From a bacterium (lineage in GTDB: Bacteria > Desulfobacterota > Desulfocorpusculales > Desulfocorpusculum), in NCBI GenBank assembly GCA_037481695.1, contig JBBFLE010000002.1, forward strand, positions 266,661 through 330,660: a DNA stretch of 64,000 nucleotides, written 5' to 3'. The translations under genes were made by a program, and so were the position numbers. Below, piece by piece: positions 42,643-52,156 of the stretch (its first letter is position 1; every line of letters starts with the position of its first letter). Under the pieces are notes generated by a model, which worked only from the letters and a program-made list of their open reading frames with translations, was not told where the DNA came from and did no database searches.

Positions 42643-43788
42643 TCACAGACCCAGAAGTCTTCCTATTATCTCCCTTTGAATTTCCGAAGTTCCTCCCCCT
42701 ATGGGCTGAATGCGCAAATCCCTCCAGATCCTCTGGACTGGAAATTCCATCATGTAGCCGTATCCACCATGTATCTGGATGCACTGATCCGCCACATCCA
42801 CGGCTGTTTCGCATGCCAAGATCTTGCACATGGCCACCTCCTTGCGGCATTCCCTGCCATGCACATACAGCCAAACGGTATGGTATACGAGCTGCCTGGC
42901 GGCCTCCAGGCGGGTAAGCATGTCAGCGAAGCGGTGTCTTATGACCTGAAAACTCCCTATGGGCTGGCCAAAGGCATGGCGTTGCTTGGCGTAGCCCATG
43001 GTCATCTCCACGCAATCTCGGGCTGCGGCCACAGAGCTTGCGGCCATCACCAGTCTCTCTGTCTGAAACCCCTCCATTATCTGGTAAAACCCCCTTCCCT
43101 CTTCTCCCAGAAGGTTCTCCAGGGGCACCCTTACCTCCTCAAAGGCCAACTCAGCCGTATCCGAGGTGCGCCATCCCAGCTTCTCGAGTCTGCGGCTAAC
43201 CCTGAATCCGGCTCTGTCTTTCTCCACAAGAATTTGCGAGATCCCTTTATGGCCCAGTTCGGGGGCTGTCTTGCAGGCCACAACGTAGAAGTCTGCCCTT
43301 GCACCATTTGTTATAAATGTCTTGGAACCACTGATTACCCAATGATCCCTGCTCTTGAAGGCCCGTGTCTTTATGTTTAGCACATCCGAGCCTGCATCAG
43401 GTTCTGTGACCGCGTAAGCCCCTATGGTTTGTCCCAGAATTCCAGGAGCCAGGAAGCGTTGCTTCTGCTCCTGGGTGCCAAAGCGGGAAACTGCAGGAAG
43501 AGCAACAAAAGCATGCAAACCTATTCCAGCACCCACGCCTCCAGATCCGCTCTTGGCAAGGGCTTCAGCCAGTACAACGTGATATCGGAAATCTCCACCG
43601 GCCCCACCATATTGCTCCGGGAACCCACCGGCCAGAAAACCCAGCTCCCCGGCTCTTTGAAATACTTCCAAAGGAAACTCCCCTTGCTGCTCCCACTCAT
43701 CAGCATGAGGCCTGAGCTCGGCAAGAACCCATCTTTCGGCCTGCTGCCTGAAGATCCTGTGTTCCTCCTGGAATAACCAGTCGCTCAT
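42643..43788 (-). CDS. Acyl-CoA dehydrogenase with relocated catalytic glutamate
   Basis: 381 residues, standard length; the ATG has GGGGAGGGACCC upstream. FAD/substrate elements are YAVTEPDAGSDVLNIKT, ISGSKTFITNGA and IHGGYGYMMEFPVQRIWRD. The usual catalytic Glu of the YEGT motif is replaced by glycine (IGGGTSEI, position 365). The isovaleryl-CoA-dehydrogenase-type Glu is present instead at position 244 in FQTERLVMAA, so activity is expected with this alternative base. It is a cytoplasmic flavoenzyme. It pairs with the DinB-like gene downstream, and an AcuC-like deacetylase gene lies 80 bases upstream. Confidence 0.92.
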   Translation of the reverse strand: MSDWLFQEEHRIFRQQAERWVLAELRPHADEWEQQGEFPLEVFQRAGELGFLAGGFPEQYGGAGGDFRYHVVLAEALAKSGSGGVGAGIGLHAFVALPAVSRFGTQEQKQRFLAPGILGQTIGAYAVTEPDAGSDVLNIKTRAFKSRDHWVISGSKTFITNGARADFYVVACKTAPELGHKGISQILVEKDRAGFRVSRRLEKLGWRTSDTAELAFEEVRVPLENLLGEEGRGFYQIMEGFQTERLVMAASSVAAARDCVEMTMGYAKQRHAFGQPIGSFQVIRHRFADMLTRLEAARQLVYHTVWLYVHGRECRKEVAMCKILACETAVDVADQCIQIHGGYGYMMEFPVQRIWRDLRIQPIGGGTSEIQREIIGRLLGL

Positions 43789-43868
43789 GGGTCCCTCCCC
43801 AGTGCAAAGGTAGCTGAAGGCTCAAAACTCTTCCAAAAACACATCTCTGACATTCTAGATGATCATCA

Positions 43869-45212
43869 TCAGGCCTCATGTTCCTCTTGTGCCAAGGGGC
43901 GCTGAGTCCATTGCCCTTCTATCATGTCCTGAGGCTTCCCCCCTTTGGATATCCCGTGGATGGGAAACAATTTTTCTTCCAGGAATGCCACCACTCGTCT
44001 TGCCTCCTCCATGGCCCTGTCTTTTATTTCTCCTTCACTGGGATGGGGAGCATCCAAGAGGCTCCCAACCTCCATCTCAGGCCCGAACATCATTCCTCCC
44101 ACCAGGCCTGCCAGCTCATCCTTGGGCTCCAGATCATTTAGGATTGCCCACGCCAGTGTCCACCAGCGGGCCGTCCTGTACATGTCGTATCCTCCCCCTC
44201 CCAGGGCCAATATTGGACGCCCCAGCCCTGCCATGCACCTCAGAGCATGGGAGTAACCATTGTTGGTGAGCCTGAGGTGGGTCAAGGGATCTGAAATCAG
44301 GGAATCCGCCCCTAGCTGGGCCACAATCAGATCAGGATCGAAGGCCTCCAGCAAGGGCAAAACCACCGAGTCAAAGGCCAGTTGGAATACCTCGTCATCG
44401 CTTCCAGGCTCAAGGGGGAGGTTCACGTTATATCCATAACCTTCTCCCTCCCCCAGCTGTGTTTCCCAACCGTCCCAAGGGTAGAGAGTGCGGCCAGTCT
44501 CATGAATGGAGATCACAAGCACCCTGGGATCCTTGTAAAAAGCCTCCTGAACCCCGTTGCCATGATGGGCGTCGCAATCCACATAGGCAACCTTCCAACC
44601 CCTTTTGAGGGCCTCGGGAACTGACACAGCAATGTCGTTGAGGTAACAAAACCCCTCTGCGTGATCTGGCATTCCATGATGCAGTCCACCGTAGAAATTT
44701 ACTGCCACATCCGCCTCTCCTGCCAAGATGGCTCTCATGGCCCCAAGGGTTCCTCCCACGATCCCGCAGGCCCAATCATATAAACCTGGGACCACCGGGC
44801 ATTCATGGGTTCCAAGCCCCTTCTGCAAAGTCTCCAGGGAAATCCTGCCTTCACTGGCCTCCTTCAGGACCCTTATGTAGGAAGGGTGGTGAAAACCAAG
44901 CAGCTCTTCCTCTTGCACCTTCACTGGGGCCACGACCCTCATCCAAGACCTTTCCCAAACTCCGTATCGCCCGCAGAGCTCTACGGTCTTGTAAACCCTC
45001 TCGGGTTTGAAGGGGTGGTCCCAAGCCAACTCGAAGGAGAAAAGATCTCTGGAATGCACGAAAACAGAGCAAAACTCTCTTTGCTTTCCAGGCCCTGGAA
45101 GCTTTTCTCTCAGATGAGTTACAGGCCAAATGCTCATGAGCCCTTTACCAGGGTAATCCGGATACAGTGGGAAGCTTTTGTGCCCTGACCATTTACCCTG
45201 ACGGATCCTCAC
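43869..45212 (-). CDS. AcuC-like histone-deacetylase-family protein
   Basis: 447 residues if read from the GTG at 45212, which overlaps the glycosyltransferase stop (TAGTG) with GGAGAAGG 7 bases upstream. An ATG at 45137 is an alternative closer to the usual AcuC length. The HDAC core is intact: LAWDHPFKPERV, GGLHHGMPDHAEGFCYLND (the histidine pair), zinc ligands in VDCDAHHGNG and a later Asp in QLGADSLISDP, and the transition-state Tyr in LALGGGGYDM. AcuC deacetylates acetyl-CoA synthetase in Bacillus. The adjacent acyl-CoA dehydrogenase suggests acyl-lysine or acyl-CoA metabolism, but the substrate is not fixed. Confidence 0.88.
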   Translation of the reverse strand: MRIRQGKWSGHKSFPLYPDYPGKGLMSIWPVTHLREKLPGPGKQREFCSVFVHSRDLFSFELAWDHPFKPERVYKTVELCGRYGVWERSWMRVVAPVKVQEEELLGFHHPSYIRVLKEASEGRISLETLQKGLGTHECPVVPGLYDWACGIVGGTLGAMRAILAGEADVAVNFYGGLHHGMPDHAEGFCYLNDIAVSVPEALKRGWKVAYVDCDAHHGNGVQEAFYKDPRVLVISIHETGRTLYPWDGWETQLGEGEGYGYNVNLPLEPGSDDEVFQLAFDSVVLPLLEAFDPDLIVAQLGADSLISDPLTHLRLTNNGYSHALRCMAGLGRPILALGGGGYDMYRTARWWTLAWAILNDLEPKDELAGLVGGMMFGPEMEVGSLLDAPHPSEGEIKDRAMEEARRVVAFLEEKLFPIHGISKGGKPQDMIEGQWTQRPLAQEEHEA

Positions 45213-46387
45213 TACAAGGCCTTCTCCAGCAGGTGGCCCAGCACCTTTCTGTAGTCAAAGAATTCCCTAGCCAGTTCCAGAGCCGCTTGGGCATGCTTTT
45301 GAGGTTCCTGGGCCAGGGAAGCTATGGCCTGGGCTGCCTCCTCCACTGTGGAAAAGGGTAATATCCCTTTGCCGCTGGGCAGGATCTTGCTGAAGCCAGT
45401 CTCCTGAACTACCACTGGAACACCCAAGGCCAAATAGCAGGCGCTTCTGCAAGAGAACCATCCGCTCAGGCTGGCCACATAGGCATTCTTGGCCACACTC
45501 CACTCACCCAGGGAACTGGCCAGGTAGTCCCTGTAAACCCAAGGGTCTGAGGAGACCGGGTAAGCCTCCACCATATTCCAGCCGTGTGCTTGGAGTCTTT
45601 CTTTGGGTGCCCTTCCACTCATGGCCAGTTCCAGGGGAATCACACTCTTGGAGGGCAGATCCATGAATCTTTGGAACTCTGCACTCTTACCCTTGTACTC
45701 AACTCCATTTACCACCCTCCCTCCTTCGGCAGGCTCCCAGGAGGCCACCGTTGTAAGAGTCCTCCTTCTTTGGGGGACCGGCACCCGGTGAGGCTCGAAA
45801 CACTCCACAACTATGGGCTGTCGGGTGGGGATCCAGGAGAAGATCTCCTTGGGGATCAGGCAGTCATGGGCTCCTATGTTCTCGGCAAAGGTGAAAAACA
45901 CATGGTGCTCCTTCAACATCTCCACTCTGGAGCGATCTTCTTCGTCCAGGCTGTTGTTTACATAACCTGGCACCGAGGCCTGAGTGTACATGGGATCGCT
46001 GTCTATGAAAGCCACCCTCTTGACACCCAAATATTCCTCTCTCATCCAACAGGAGGCTGAGATGTGAAGGAAAAGATCTGCCTCCTTGCAGAAACTCTTT
46101 ACCTTGTCCCATCCCAAGCCATAGGTCCTGCCTGTGGAGTCTCTAAAGAACCAACTATTCTTTAGGGCTGGCTCCAAAAGCTCTATCTGTCGGGCCAGGT
46201 ATGAAGCATTTCTGCTTGCGTCCTCCACGAAAGTACCTGCCAGGGGGTCATAGCACCACTTGCCCGTGTCCTCGATGTACATGACCTCATGTCCCATCCT
46301 GAAAAAACCAAGCACGTACTGCAGGTAATCCCAAAAGACCCCGCCGAATGGGTAAGTACCTGCAAGCCCCGTAACCAAGATCTTCAT
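45212..46387 (-). CDS. Glycosyltransferase family 1-like protein (GT-B fold)
   Basis: 391 residues from the ATG at 46387 with GGAGGACAGGGAA in front. It starts MKILVTGLAGTYPFGG like a GT-B N-terminal Rossmann domain. The donor half shows LASSLGEWSVAKNAYVAS, GWFSCRSACYLALGVPVVVQ and GFSKILPSGKGILPFSTVEE, the pattern of CgeB/GT1-type nucleotide-sugar binding. No membrane helix. The acceptor is unknown. It is immediately upstream of, and overlaps by one base, the AcuC-like gene; a functional reason for this pairing is not obvious. Confidence 0.8.
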   Translation of the reverse strand: MKILVTGLAGTYPFGGVFWDYLQYVLGFFRMGHEVMYIEDTGKWCYDPLAGTFVEDASRNASYLARQIELLEPALKNSWFFRDSTGRTYGLGWDKVKSFCKEADLFLHISASCWMREEYLGVKRVAFIDSDPMYTQASVPGYVNNSLDEEDRSRVEMLKEHHVFFTFAENIGAHDCLIPKEIFSWIPTRQPIVVECFEPHRVPVPQRRRTLTTVASWEPAEGGRVVNGVEYKGKSAEFQRFMDLPSKSVIPLELAMSGRAPKERLQAHGWNMVEAYPVSSDPWVYRDYLASSLGEWSVAKNAYVASLSGWFSCRSACYLALGVPVVVQETGFSKILPSGKGILPFSTVEEAAQAIASLAQEPQKHAQAALELAREFFDYRKVLGHLLEKAL

Positions 46388-46600
46388 TTCCCTGTCCTCC
46401 CTATTTCCCATGCTCCGAGATCCAAGATACCTGGCCTCCATGTTCTAATGGAGTGATACAGGATCTTCAGACCCTGAGGCTTTGACCTCGGAAATGGCAA
46501 GCTCAACCCTTTGCCTGAAAATGTACCATCTTCGAACATATCCCCCTTGCCGGTGTTTCTTGTCCAATGATTTGGGGCCATGGAGGCAGGGGGCCGGGCC

Positions 46601-47596
46601 TCAGTGTCCATAGAGCTCCCCGCTTACCTTCCCCCTAAAAACAGCGTAGCTGTAAATCAGGTAACCCACGACCACGGGCAAGACTATTACAGCTCCCCAA
46701 AGCAGGAAGGATAGGGTCTCTTTCTGGGAGGCAGCCTCCCAGAGGGTCACCGTGGGAGGGATGGCAAATGGATAGAAAGAGACAGCGAGTCCCAGGTAGC
46801 CTGAAAGAAATATCCCCACAGCCCAGATCAAAGGTGGTTTTTCTTGCTTTTTTTTGAGGCTCCTCAAAAGGGCCCCAAAACACACCAGGCCCAAGACTGG
46901 AAAAGCCCAGACATAGTAAATCCTGGGAATACTGAACCAGTTGGTCATGACCAGGGGATAGTGCACGGGTGTCCACACGGTCACCACAGCCATGAAGAAG
47001 ATGACCCCCCAGGCAGCCTTCCTGGCCTGTTGGTAAGCCCTTTGCTGCACGGATCCGCTGGTCTTTATAATCAAGTAACAGGAGGCCAAAAGAATGTATC
47101 CCGGCATCAAAGCCACCCCTACCATCAGAGAAAAGGGGTTCAGCCAGTCAAAGGGGCCCCCAGCGAAATGAAGCTCTTTCACAGAGATCCCGCTCAGGAT
47201 CCCCCCGAGGGTCAGGCCCTGGGAAAAGACCGCCACCAGGCTTCCCAGGAAGAAGGCCTTATCCCAGGGGCCTTTGCGCTTCCCGCTGGCTCTGAATTCA
47301 AAGGCCACTCCCCTGAAAATAAGGCCTGCCAGGAAAGCCACAAGAGGAATGTAAAGGGCGCTGGAGAGCACTCCGTAAACAACGGGAAAGCTGGCAAAAA
47401 TGGCCCCTCCCCCAAATACCAGCCAGGTCTGGTTGGCATCCCACACAGGAGCTATGCTCCCCATGAGAATGTCCTTCTCGGACTCCTCCCGGGCCGTGGG
47501 AAATAGCAGCCCCACCCCCAGGCTGATCCCGTCCAGGACCACATAGAGAATCATCACCAGGGCAACCAGTCCGGCCCATAGGACTACCAGGTCCAT
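46601..47596 (-). CDS. cydB: Cytochrome bd-type oxidase subunit II (CydB)
   Basis: 331 residues from the ATG at 47596 (GGGAGGAG 8 bases upstream; a TTG at 47614 is less likely). About nine membrane helices. The first matches the family start (VLWAGLVALVMILYVVLDGI), followed by MGSIAPVWDANQTWLVFGGG with the conserved Trp-Asp pair. CydB scaffolds CydA in the quinol-oxidising, oxygen-reducing terminal oxidase of the inner membrane. It starts 21 bases after cydA. No cydX-like small gene or cydDC is visible next to it. Confidence 0.94.
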   Translation of the reverse strand: MDLVVLWAGLVALVMILYVVLDGISLGVGLLFPTAREESEKDILMGSIAPVWDANQTWLVFGGGAIFASFPVVYGVLSSALYIPLVAFLAGLIFRGVAFEFRASGKRKGPWDKAFFLGSLVAVFSQGLTLGGILSGISVKELHFAGGPFDWLNPFSLMVGVALMPGYILLASCYLIIKTSGSVQQRAYQQARKAAWGVIFFMAVVTVWTPVHYPLVMTNWFSIPRIYYVWAFPVLGLVCFGALLRSLKKKQEKPPLIWAVGIFLSGYLGLAVSFYPFAIPPTVTLWEAASQKETLSFLLWGAVIVLPVVVGYLIYSYAVFRGKVSGELYGH

Positions 47597-47617
47597 GAGG
47601 CCATCTCCTCCCAAAAT

Positions 47618-49018
47618 CTAAGTCAAATCCCTGTCCCTTCCATCTCCATCCATTGATGCTGCAAGGGGCCGCATCCCGGCAGGCCGCTGCAGAGGGGGGA
47701 TGGGGCTTCGCAGGTCAGGACCTGCCCTCAAGGTGCGTATCACATACCAGAAATAGCTCCCACCGATCACCCCGCAGATTCCCACCAGGACGCACAGGGA
47801 CCATAGCACCGTTGGGCCAGTTATGGGAGAGACCCCTTCGGAGGTGCGCATTATGTTATAAACGATCCAGGGTTGGCGGCCCACCTCCGAGGTTATCCAC
47901 CCCAGATAGGTGGCCAAAAACCCCAGGGGTTGCGCTGCCACCAGGATCCTGAGCATTGTCCTGTTTTGATAAAGCCTTCCCCTCCACCAAAGCACACCGG
48001 CTGCCAAAGCCACGGCCAGCAAAACAAAGCCAATCCCCACCATGAGCCTGAAGCTGAAAAAGACCGGAGTCACCGGGGGACGATCCTCTGGGGGAAACTC
48101 CTTCAACCCCACCACCTTGCCCTCCCAGCTCCTGGTTATGAGCAGGCTGAGCATGTTGGGCACCAGCAGCTCAAAGCTATTCCTTTCCTGCTTCTCTTGA
48201 GGGATTGCGAACACCACGAAACCTGCCCCCCCGGAATAATTGGTCTCCCAATGAGCTTCCAGGGCCGCGAGTTTGGCTGGCTGGTGGCGGGCCACCACCA
48301 GGCCGTTGTGATCCCCCAGGAAAACCTGCAGTGGAGACAAAATCAAAGCCATGCCCAGAGCCAGGGCCAGGGAGCGGCGAAAAAAAGCCACATGCTCTCC
48401 CCTCAACAGGAAAAAGGCGCTTATCCCTGCCACCGCAAAGGCCGAGGTCTGATAAGATGCTACCAACATGTGCAGCAGCCTGGAGGGAAAAGAGGGATTA
48501 AAGATGGCTTCCCAGAAATCCACAACCTGGATAGTCCCTCTCACCACTGAATGCCCTGCGGGGGTCTGCATCCAGGAGTTGGCTGACATTATCCAGAAAG
48601 CCGAGAAGGTAGCCCCCAGCCCCACCAGGCAGGTGGCTGAGAAGTGAATGCCCCTGGGCACACGGTTCCAGCCGAATAGCATAATCCCCAGGAAGCCGGC
48701 TTCCAGAAAGAAGGCGGTCATGCCCTCATAGGCCATCAAAGGGGCGAAGACGTTTGCCACTGCCTGGGAAAATCTGGAAAAATTGGTACCGAACTGAAAC
48801 TCCAAGACTATTCCCGAGACAACCCCTACTGCGAAGTGGATGGCAAAGACCTTCACCCAGAATCTGTACAGCCTGAAATAGAGCTCTTCCTTGCGTAACA
48901 GCCAGAGCAATTCCACCAAGATGAGATATATGGCCAGGCCCATGGTCAGGGTAGGGAAGGTGATGTGGAACAACGTGGTTATGGCGAACTGCCAACGAGA
49001 CAGTAGCACTGGGTCCAT
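47618..49018 (-). CDS. cydA: Cytochrome bd-type oxidase subunit I (CydA), short Q-loop type
   Basis: 466 residues against about 520 in E. coli. The high-spin heme ligand is His18 in TLFHITFP, and the low-spin ligand His is in RLLHMLVASY. Conserved proton-path glutamates are in YEGMTAFFLEAGFLG. The quinol-site segment GDHNGLVVARHQPAKLAALE leads into a short Q-loop, as in the CIO subgroup of bd oxidases. GRQPWIVYNIMRTSEGVSP is the family-typical late motif. The enzyme reduces oxygen with little or no proton pumping, often for oxygen protection in anaerobes. The ATG has GGGAAAGCGCTC upstream. Confidence 0.95.
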   Translation of the reverse strand: MDPVLLSRWQFAITTLFHITFPTLTMGLAIYLILVELLWLLRKEELYFRLYRFWVKVFAIHFAVGVVSGIVLEFQFGTNFSRFSQAVANVFAPLMAYEGMTAFFLEAGFLGIMLFGWNRVPRGIHFSATCLVGLGATFSAFWIMSANSWMQTPAGHSVVRGTIQVVDFWEAIFNPSFPSRLLHMLVASYQTSAFAVAGISAFFLLRGEHVAFFRRSLALALGMALILSPLQVFLGDHNGLVVARHQPAKLAALEAHWETNYSGGAGFVVFAIPQEKQERNSFELLVPNMLSLLITRSWEGKVVGLKEFPPEDRPPVTPVFFSFRLMVGIGFVLLAVALAAGVLWWRGRLYQNRTMLRILVAAQPLGFLATYLGWITSEVGRQPWIVYNIMRTSEGVSPITGPTVLWSLCVLVGICGVIGGSYFWYVIRTLRAGPDLRSPIPPLQRPAGMRPLAASMDGDGRDRDLT

Positions 49019-49117
49019 GAGCGCTTTCCCAAAACAGCGGAGGCATCAAGCCTCCTGCCAGGTCTGTGTGCAATGGTTTTCTTCTTTTACCAGATGCCAA
49101 GCCCTCTGTTCAAGCTA

Positions 49118-52100
49118 TTACTTGGCGGGCCTGGTAGGACCCTGGATTTCACCGGATTTTCCGCTCACAACCGGCTCTAGCACCGGGGCCAAGGCCTTGA
49201 GCAGCTGCACTGCAAGAGCGCTTGTGAAATCATAATTGGCAGCCTGTGGCCCTGGCACAAAAGCCGTGACAGCCCCGTAGTACCTCTCCCCCAGAAAAAA
49301 CACGAAGGTGGCCGTCCTGTTCATCACCTTTCTGGCCAGGAGTTTTCCCCCGGCTCCGTACAACTCATAGCGGTGATCCCCGGTGCCCGTCTTGCCTCCT
49401 GTTTTCAAGAAGGAGCCGTCTTGCCTCCTGAAGGCCCCCTTTAACCTCCTGGCAGTGCCGTTTTCCACAACATCCACCAGGGCCCTGAGGGCTGCTCTGG
49501 CCACCTCTTGGGGCAGAATCCTTTCGGCCTTTCCCTCCCCCCTTGCCACCAAGGTCTCGTACGGGGTCCCCTGAGCAAAGTGAAGCCATTCCAACCTCTG
49601 GGTGGGAAGCCTTATTCCGTCATTGAGCAAGATACCCACCAACTCGGCCAAAGCAGCCGGTTGATCCGCCGAGCTTCCTATGGCCGTGGCATAAGAAGGC
49701 ACCAGGGATTCAAAGGGGTAACCTAGTTTTCTCCAGGCCGCATGGATCCTCTCAAAGGCTTCTACCTCCATCATCATGGCCACCCTGCGCTCCTGAGCTT
49801 TTTTACGGCCTCCTTTTAGCAACCACTTGTAAGCTTCCTGGCGGGCCTTGGCCGCCTGGCTCATCACCTCTGCCCGAGTGGCCTGTGGATGCTTTTGAAG
49901 ATAGGCCACCACCCAGAGCTCCAGAGGATGCACATGGGCCAGGAAGCCCTGATCCGCAAGGTCATAGCGTTTGGGGTCATATGTACGATAGAGGCTTTGG
50001 ATGGCTGCATCCGAAATGGGTGTGTGGGGAAGTCTCTCCCTCAGGAATCTGGCAAGAGCTGCCTGATCAGCCTCAGGCCTGACAAACCTGAACACAGCGG
50101 CAAGCCTCTTGGGGGAACTCTGTACCTTGTGAAGCAACAGCTCCAAGGCCTCTTCCTCTGATTTGCCCTTGTATTTTCTGTAAAAACGCGCCAGGTACTC
50201 CCTGCCTTCCCTGTCCGCGAACCTGACCAAGTATTCCTTCCATTGGGGATCCTGAAGACGGCCCACGGCCGACGTCGTAAGCCCTGTGGCCCTGTACATA
50301 TGATATCGCACCAGATCCCTCATAAGCCTCACAAAAACGAGATTCACGGAATGCCTGAACCCCTCCCTCACACTCACCACCAAATCGTTGTGCTCAGGAT
50401 CAAAGTTCTCAAACCTGTGGAGTCCCCCTCCTGTAAAAAAATCTTCCTCCGGGCTGGCAGAATAGGTTCTTTCCAGGGCAGCCTCCAGCATGGCTTCCAG
50501 GCTTTTGTCTGCAGATCCTATGAGATGCTCCAAAGCCCAACGGGTAAGAGGATCGGACATCTCATCTAACTGCTTGAGAAGCTGATATCCAGGCATGGAA
50601 GCATAGCGCTCATGGAGCCAGGCTATTACCTCTAGGTAATGGACCAGAGTCCTTAGCTTGGCAGTGGAGCCCAAATCCAGTTTTACCCCCTCGTTGATGT
50701 TAAAGGGTCCGTCAAAATTGTCTGTCTGCACCCTAAGAAGGTTGGCCTTGGGGGTTCTTTCATAAAGTGTCAGACTGTAAAAAACCTTGGAAGGGTCCCC
50801 CTTGCCCAGAAGCCTGGGGCCTCTCAGGCCGGCTGCCTGAGCTGCAGAGACATCCGTCAGTCTTGTTAACACCTGGGTAACTTTTTCCTGAAGAGGCCTG
50901 TGGAAGGTGCTCATGACCTTCAAGTCCAGCCTGTCCAGGTCGTACAAGCTCTTCATTCCCAGGTCATTGAGCAGAACTATGCGCACCGAATTGGCTGCCT
51001 TGCGCTGAAGGAAAGAGACCGGCTCTGCAGAGGGAACCCTTTGCCTCAGTGTAGGTCTCAGCTCCATGGCAGCCCGGCTCAACTCCCAGGGAATGACTCC
51101 TGCTTGGGCCATGAGCCGCAGGTAATTGTCCACAAGCTGATTCAAAGAAGACTGGTCCATGGTCAGGTAGTAGGAAGGTCTTCTGTGAGCCAGCAACAGG
51201 CTCAACACCCTGCGGAAGGCCAGGACAGCCTCCTTGGGAGGAGACTTTCCTGAGAGGCTCTTCTCGTTTCTCAACAGCTCATTGGTAAAGTTGAAATCTG
51301 CATCGTACCAGGCCCAAAGACCGTCTCCCAGACCATTTACCTCACCGAAGCCCTGGATCGCAGCCAGAGGAATGGAGTTGAGATAGCTCACCACCAGATT
51401 GCGGCGAACTTCCCTGGTGTCTTCCCCTTCCAGGTAAGCCCGAAAAGAGGCCGAAGCCATTTGCCGAAGCTTCTCCAAGGGGTTGTGGGTTCGGCCCTCT
51501 GGGGAATGCCTGTATTTCTCGAGCTGGGTGGCTATGGTACTGCCCCCTGGGGTCCTACCTCCAGACCTGACAGCCCCACCGGCCATGTCCAAAATGGCCT
51601 TGGCCAGCCTGTCCCACTCCACGGCAGGGTTGCGAAGCGGGTACTTCTCATCCAAAAGCTCTCTGTTCTCTATGAAAAGAAGGGTTCGCACCACCATAGG
51701 GGGGATCTCACCAAAGTCGTTGTACACCCTCTGGGGATACCGGGCCGACCATAAGGGAGTCCCATCCTGATCCAGAATCTCCAGTCCAGCCCGGGTCTTC
51801 TCCCTGTAAATAGGGAAAAGGCCCTTGTCCACGGCTTCCATGAACATCTCGCTTGTCCTGGCTTGGGCCTTTACCTGGTATCCCTTTTGTCTGAGGCTAT
51901 CCAGCCAGGCGGGCATCTGGGTGTAGCCCAGCCTCAAATCGTATGGTCCGGGACCCGGAAAACGGATGGCCTGGCTGGGCCCCTCTTCCACCCAGTATGT
52001 CATCTGCTGGGCAAGGCGTGAGAAGGTACGTGCCTGGAGCTGAGAGGTGGTAAGCTCCTCGGACAGGTATTTGTAGGCCCAATAGCCCATGGCAAACAAA

Positions 52101-52156
52101 AATCCCATGAGCAAGAGCCTTACAATGACGTATCGCAAGAACTTGCGAACTCTCAT
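49118..52156 (-). CDS. Long class A penicillin-binding protein (transglycosylase plus transpeptidase)
   Basis: 1012 residues from the ATG at 52156, with one membrane anchor at about 10-28 and the rest periplasmic. GT51 transglycosylase: catalytic-Glu region LLFIENRELLDEKYP near 163, and the motif RTPGGSTIATQLEK at 201-214. Transpeptidase: SxxK Ser497-Lys500 (LGSTAKLRTL), SxN 603-605 (HSVNLVF) and KTGT 922-925 (TGGKTGTGDHRYE). All active-site motifs are intact. SxN to KTGT spans about 320 residues, against roughly 125 in E. coli PBP1b, so an insertion of nearly 200 residues lies between about 620 and 820. An extra domain also precedes the transglycosylase (30-120). Confidence 0.88.
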   Translation of the reverse strand: MRVRKFLRYVIVRLLLMGFLFAMGYWAYKYLSEELTTSQLQARTFSRLAQQMTYWVEEGPSQAIRFPGPGPYDLRLGYTQMPAWLDSLRQKGYQVKAQARTSEMFMEAVDKGLFPIYREKTRAGLEILDQDGTPLWSARYPQRVYNDFGEIPPMVVRTLLFIENRELLDEKYPLRNPAVEWDRLAKAILDMAGGAVRSGGRTPGGSTIATQLEKYRHSPEGRTHNPLEKLRQMASASFRAYLEGEDTREVRRNLVVSYLNSIPLAAIQGFGEVNGLGDGLWAWYDADFNFTNELLRNEKSLSGKSPPKEAVLAFRRVLSLLLAHRRPSYYLTMDQSSLNQLVDNYLRLMAQAGVIPWELSRAAMELRPTLRQRVPSAEPVSFLQRKAANSVRIVLLNDLGMKSLYDLDRLDLKVMSTFHRPLQEKVTQVLTRLTDVSAAQAAGLRGPRLLGKGDPSKVFYSLTLYERTPKANLLRVQTDNFDGPFNINEGVKLDLGSTAKLRTLVHYLEVIAWLHERYASMPGYQLLKQLDEMSDPLTRWALEHLIGSADKSLEAMLEAALERTYSASPEEDFFTGGGLHRFENFDPEHNDLVVSVREGFRHSVNLVFVRLMRDLVRYHMYRATGLTTSAVGRLQDPQWKEYLVRFADREGREYLARFYRKYKGKSEEEALELLLHKVQSSPKRLAAVFRFVRPEADQAALARFLRERLPHTPISDAAIQSLYRTYDPKRYDLADQGFLAHVHPLELWVVAYLQKHPQATRAEVMSQAAKARQEAYKWLLKGGRKKAQERRVAMMMEVEAFERIHAAWRKLGYPFESLVPSYATAIGSSADQPAALAELVGILLNDGIRLPTQRLEWLHFAQGTPYETLVARGEGKAERILPQEVARAALRALVDVVENGTARRLKGAFRRQDGSFLKTGGKTGTGDHRYELYGAGGKLLARKVMNRTATFVFFLGERYYGAVTAFVPGPQAANYDFTSALAVQLLKALAPVLEPVVSGKSGEIQGPTRPAK

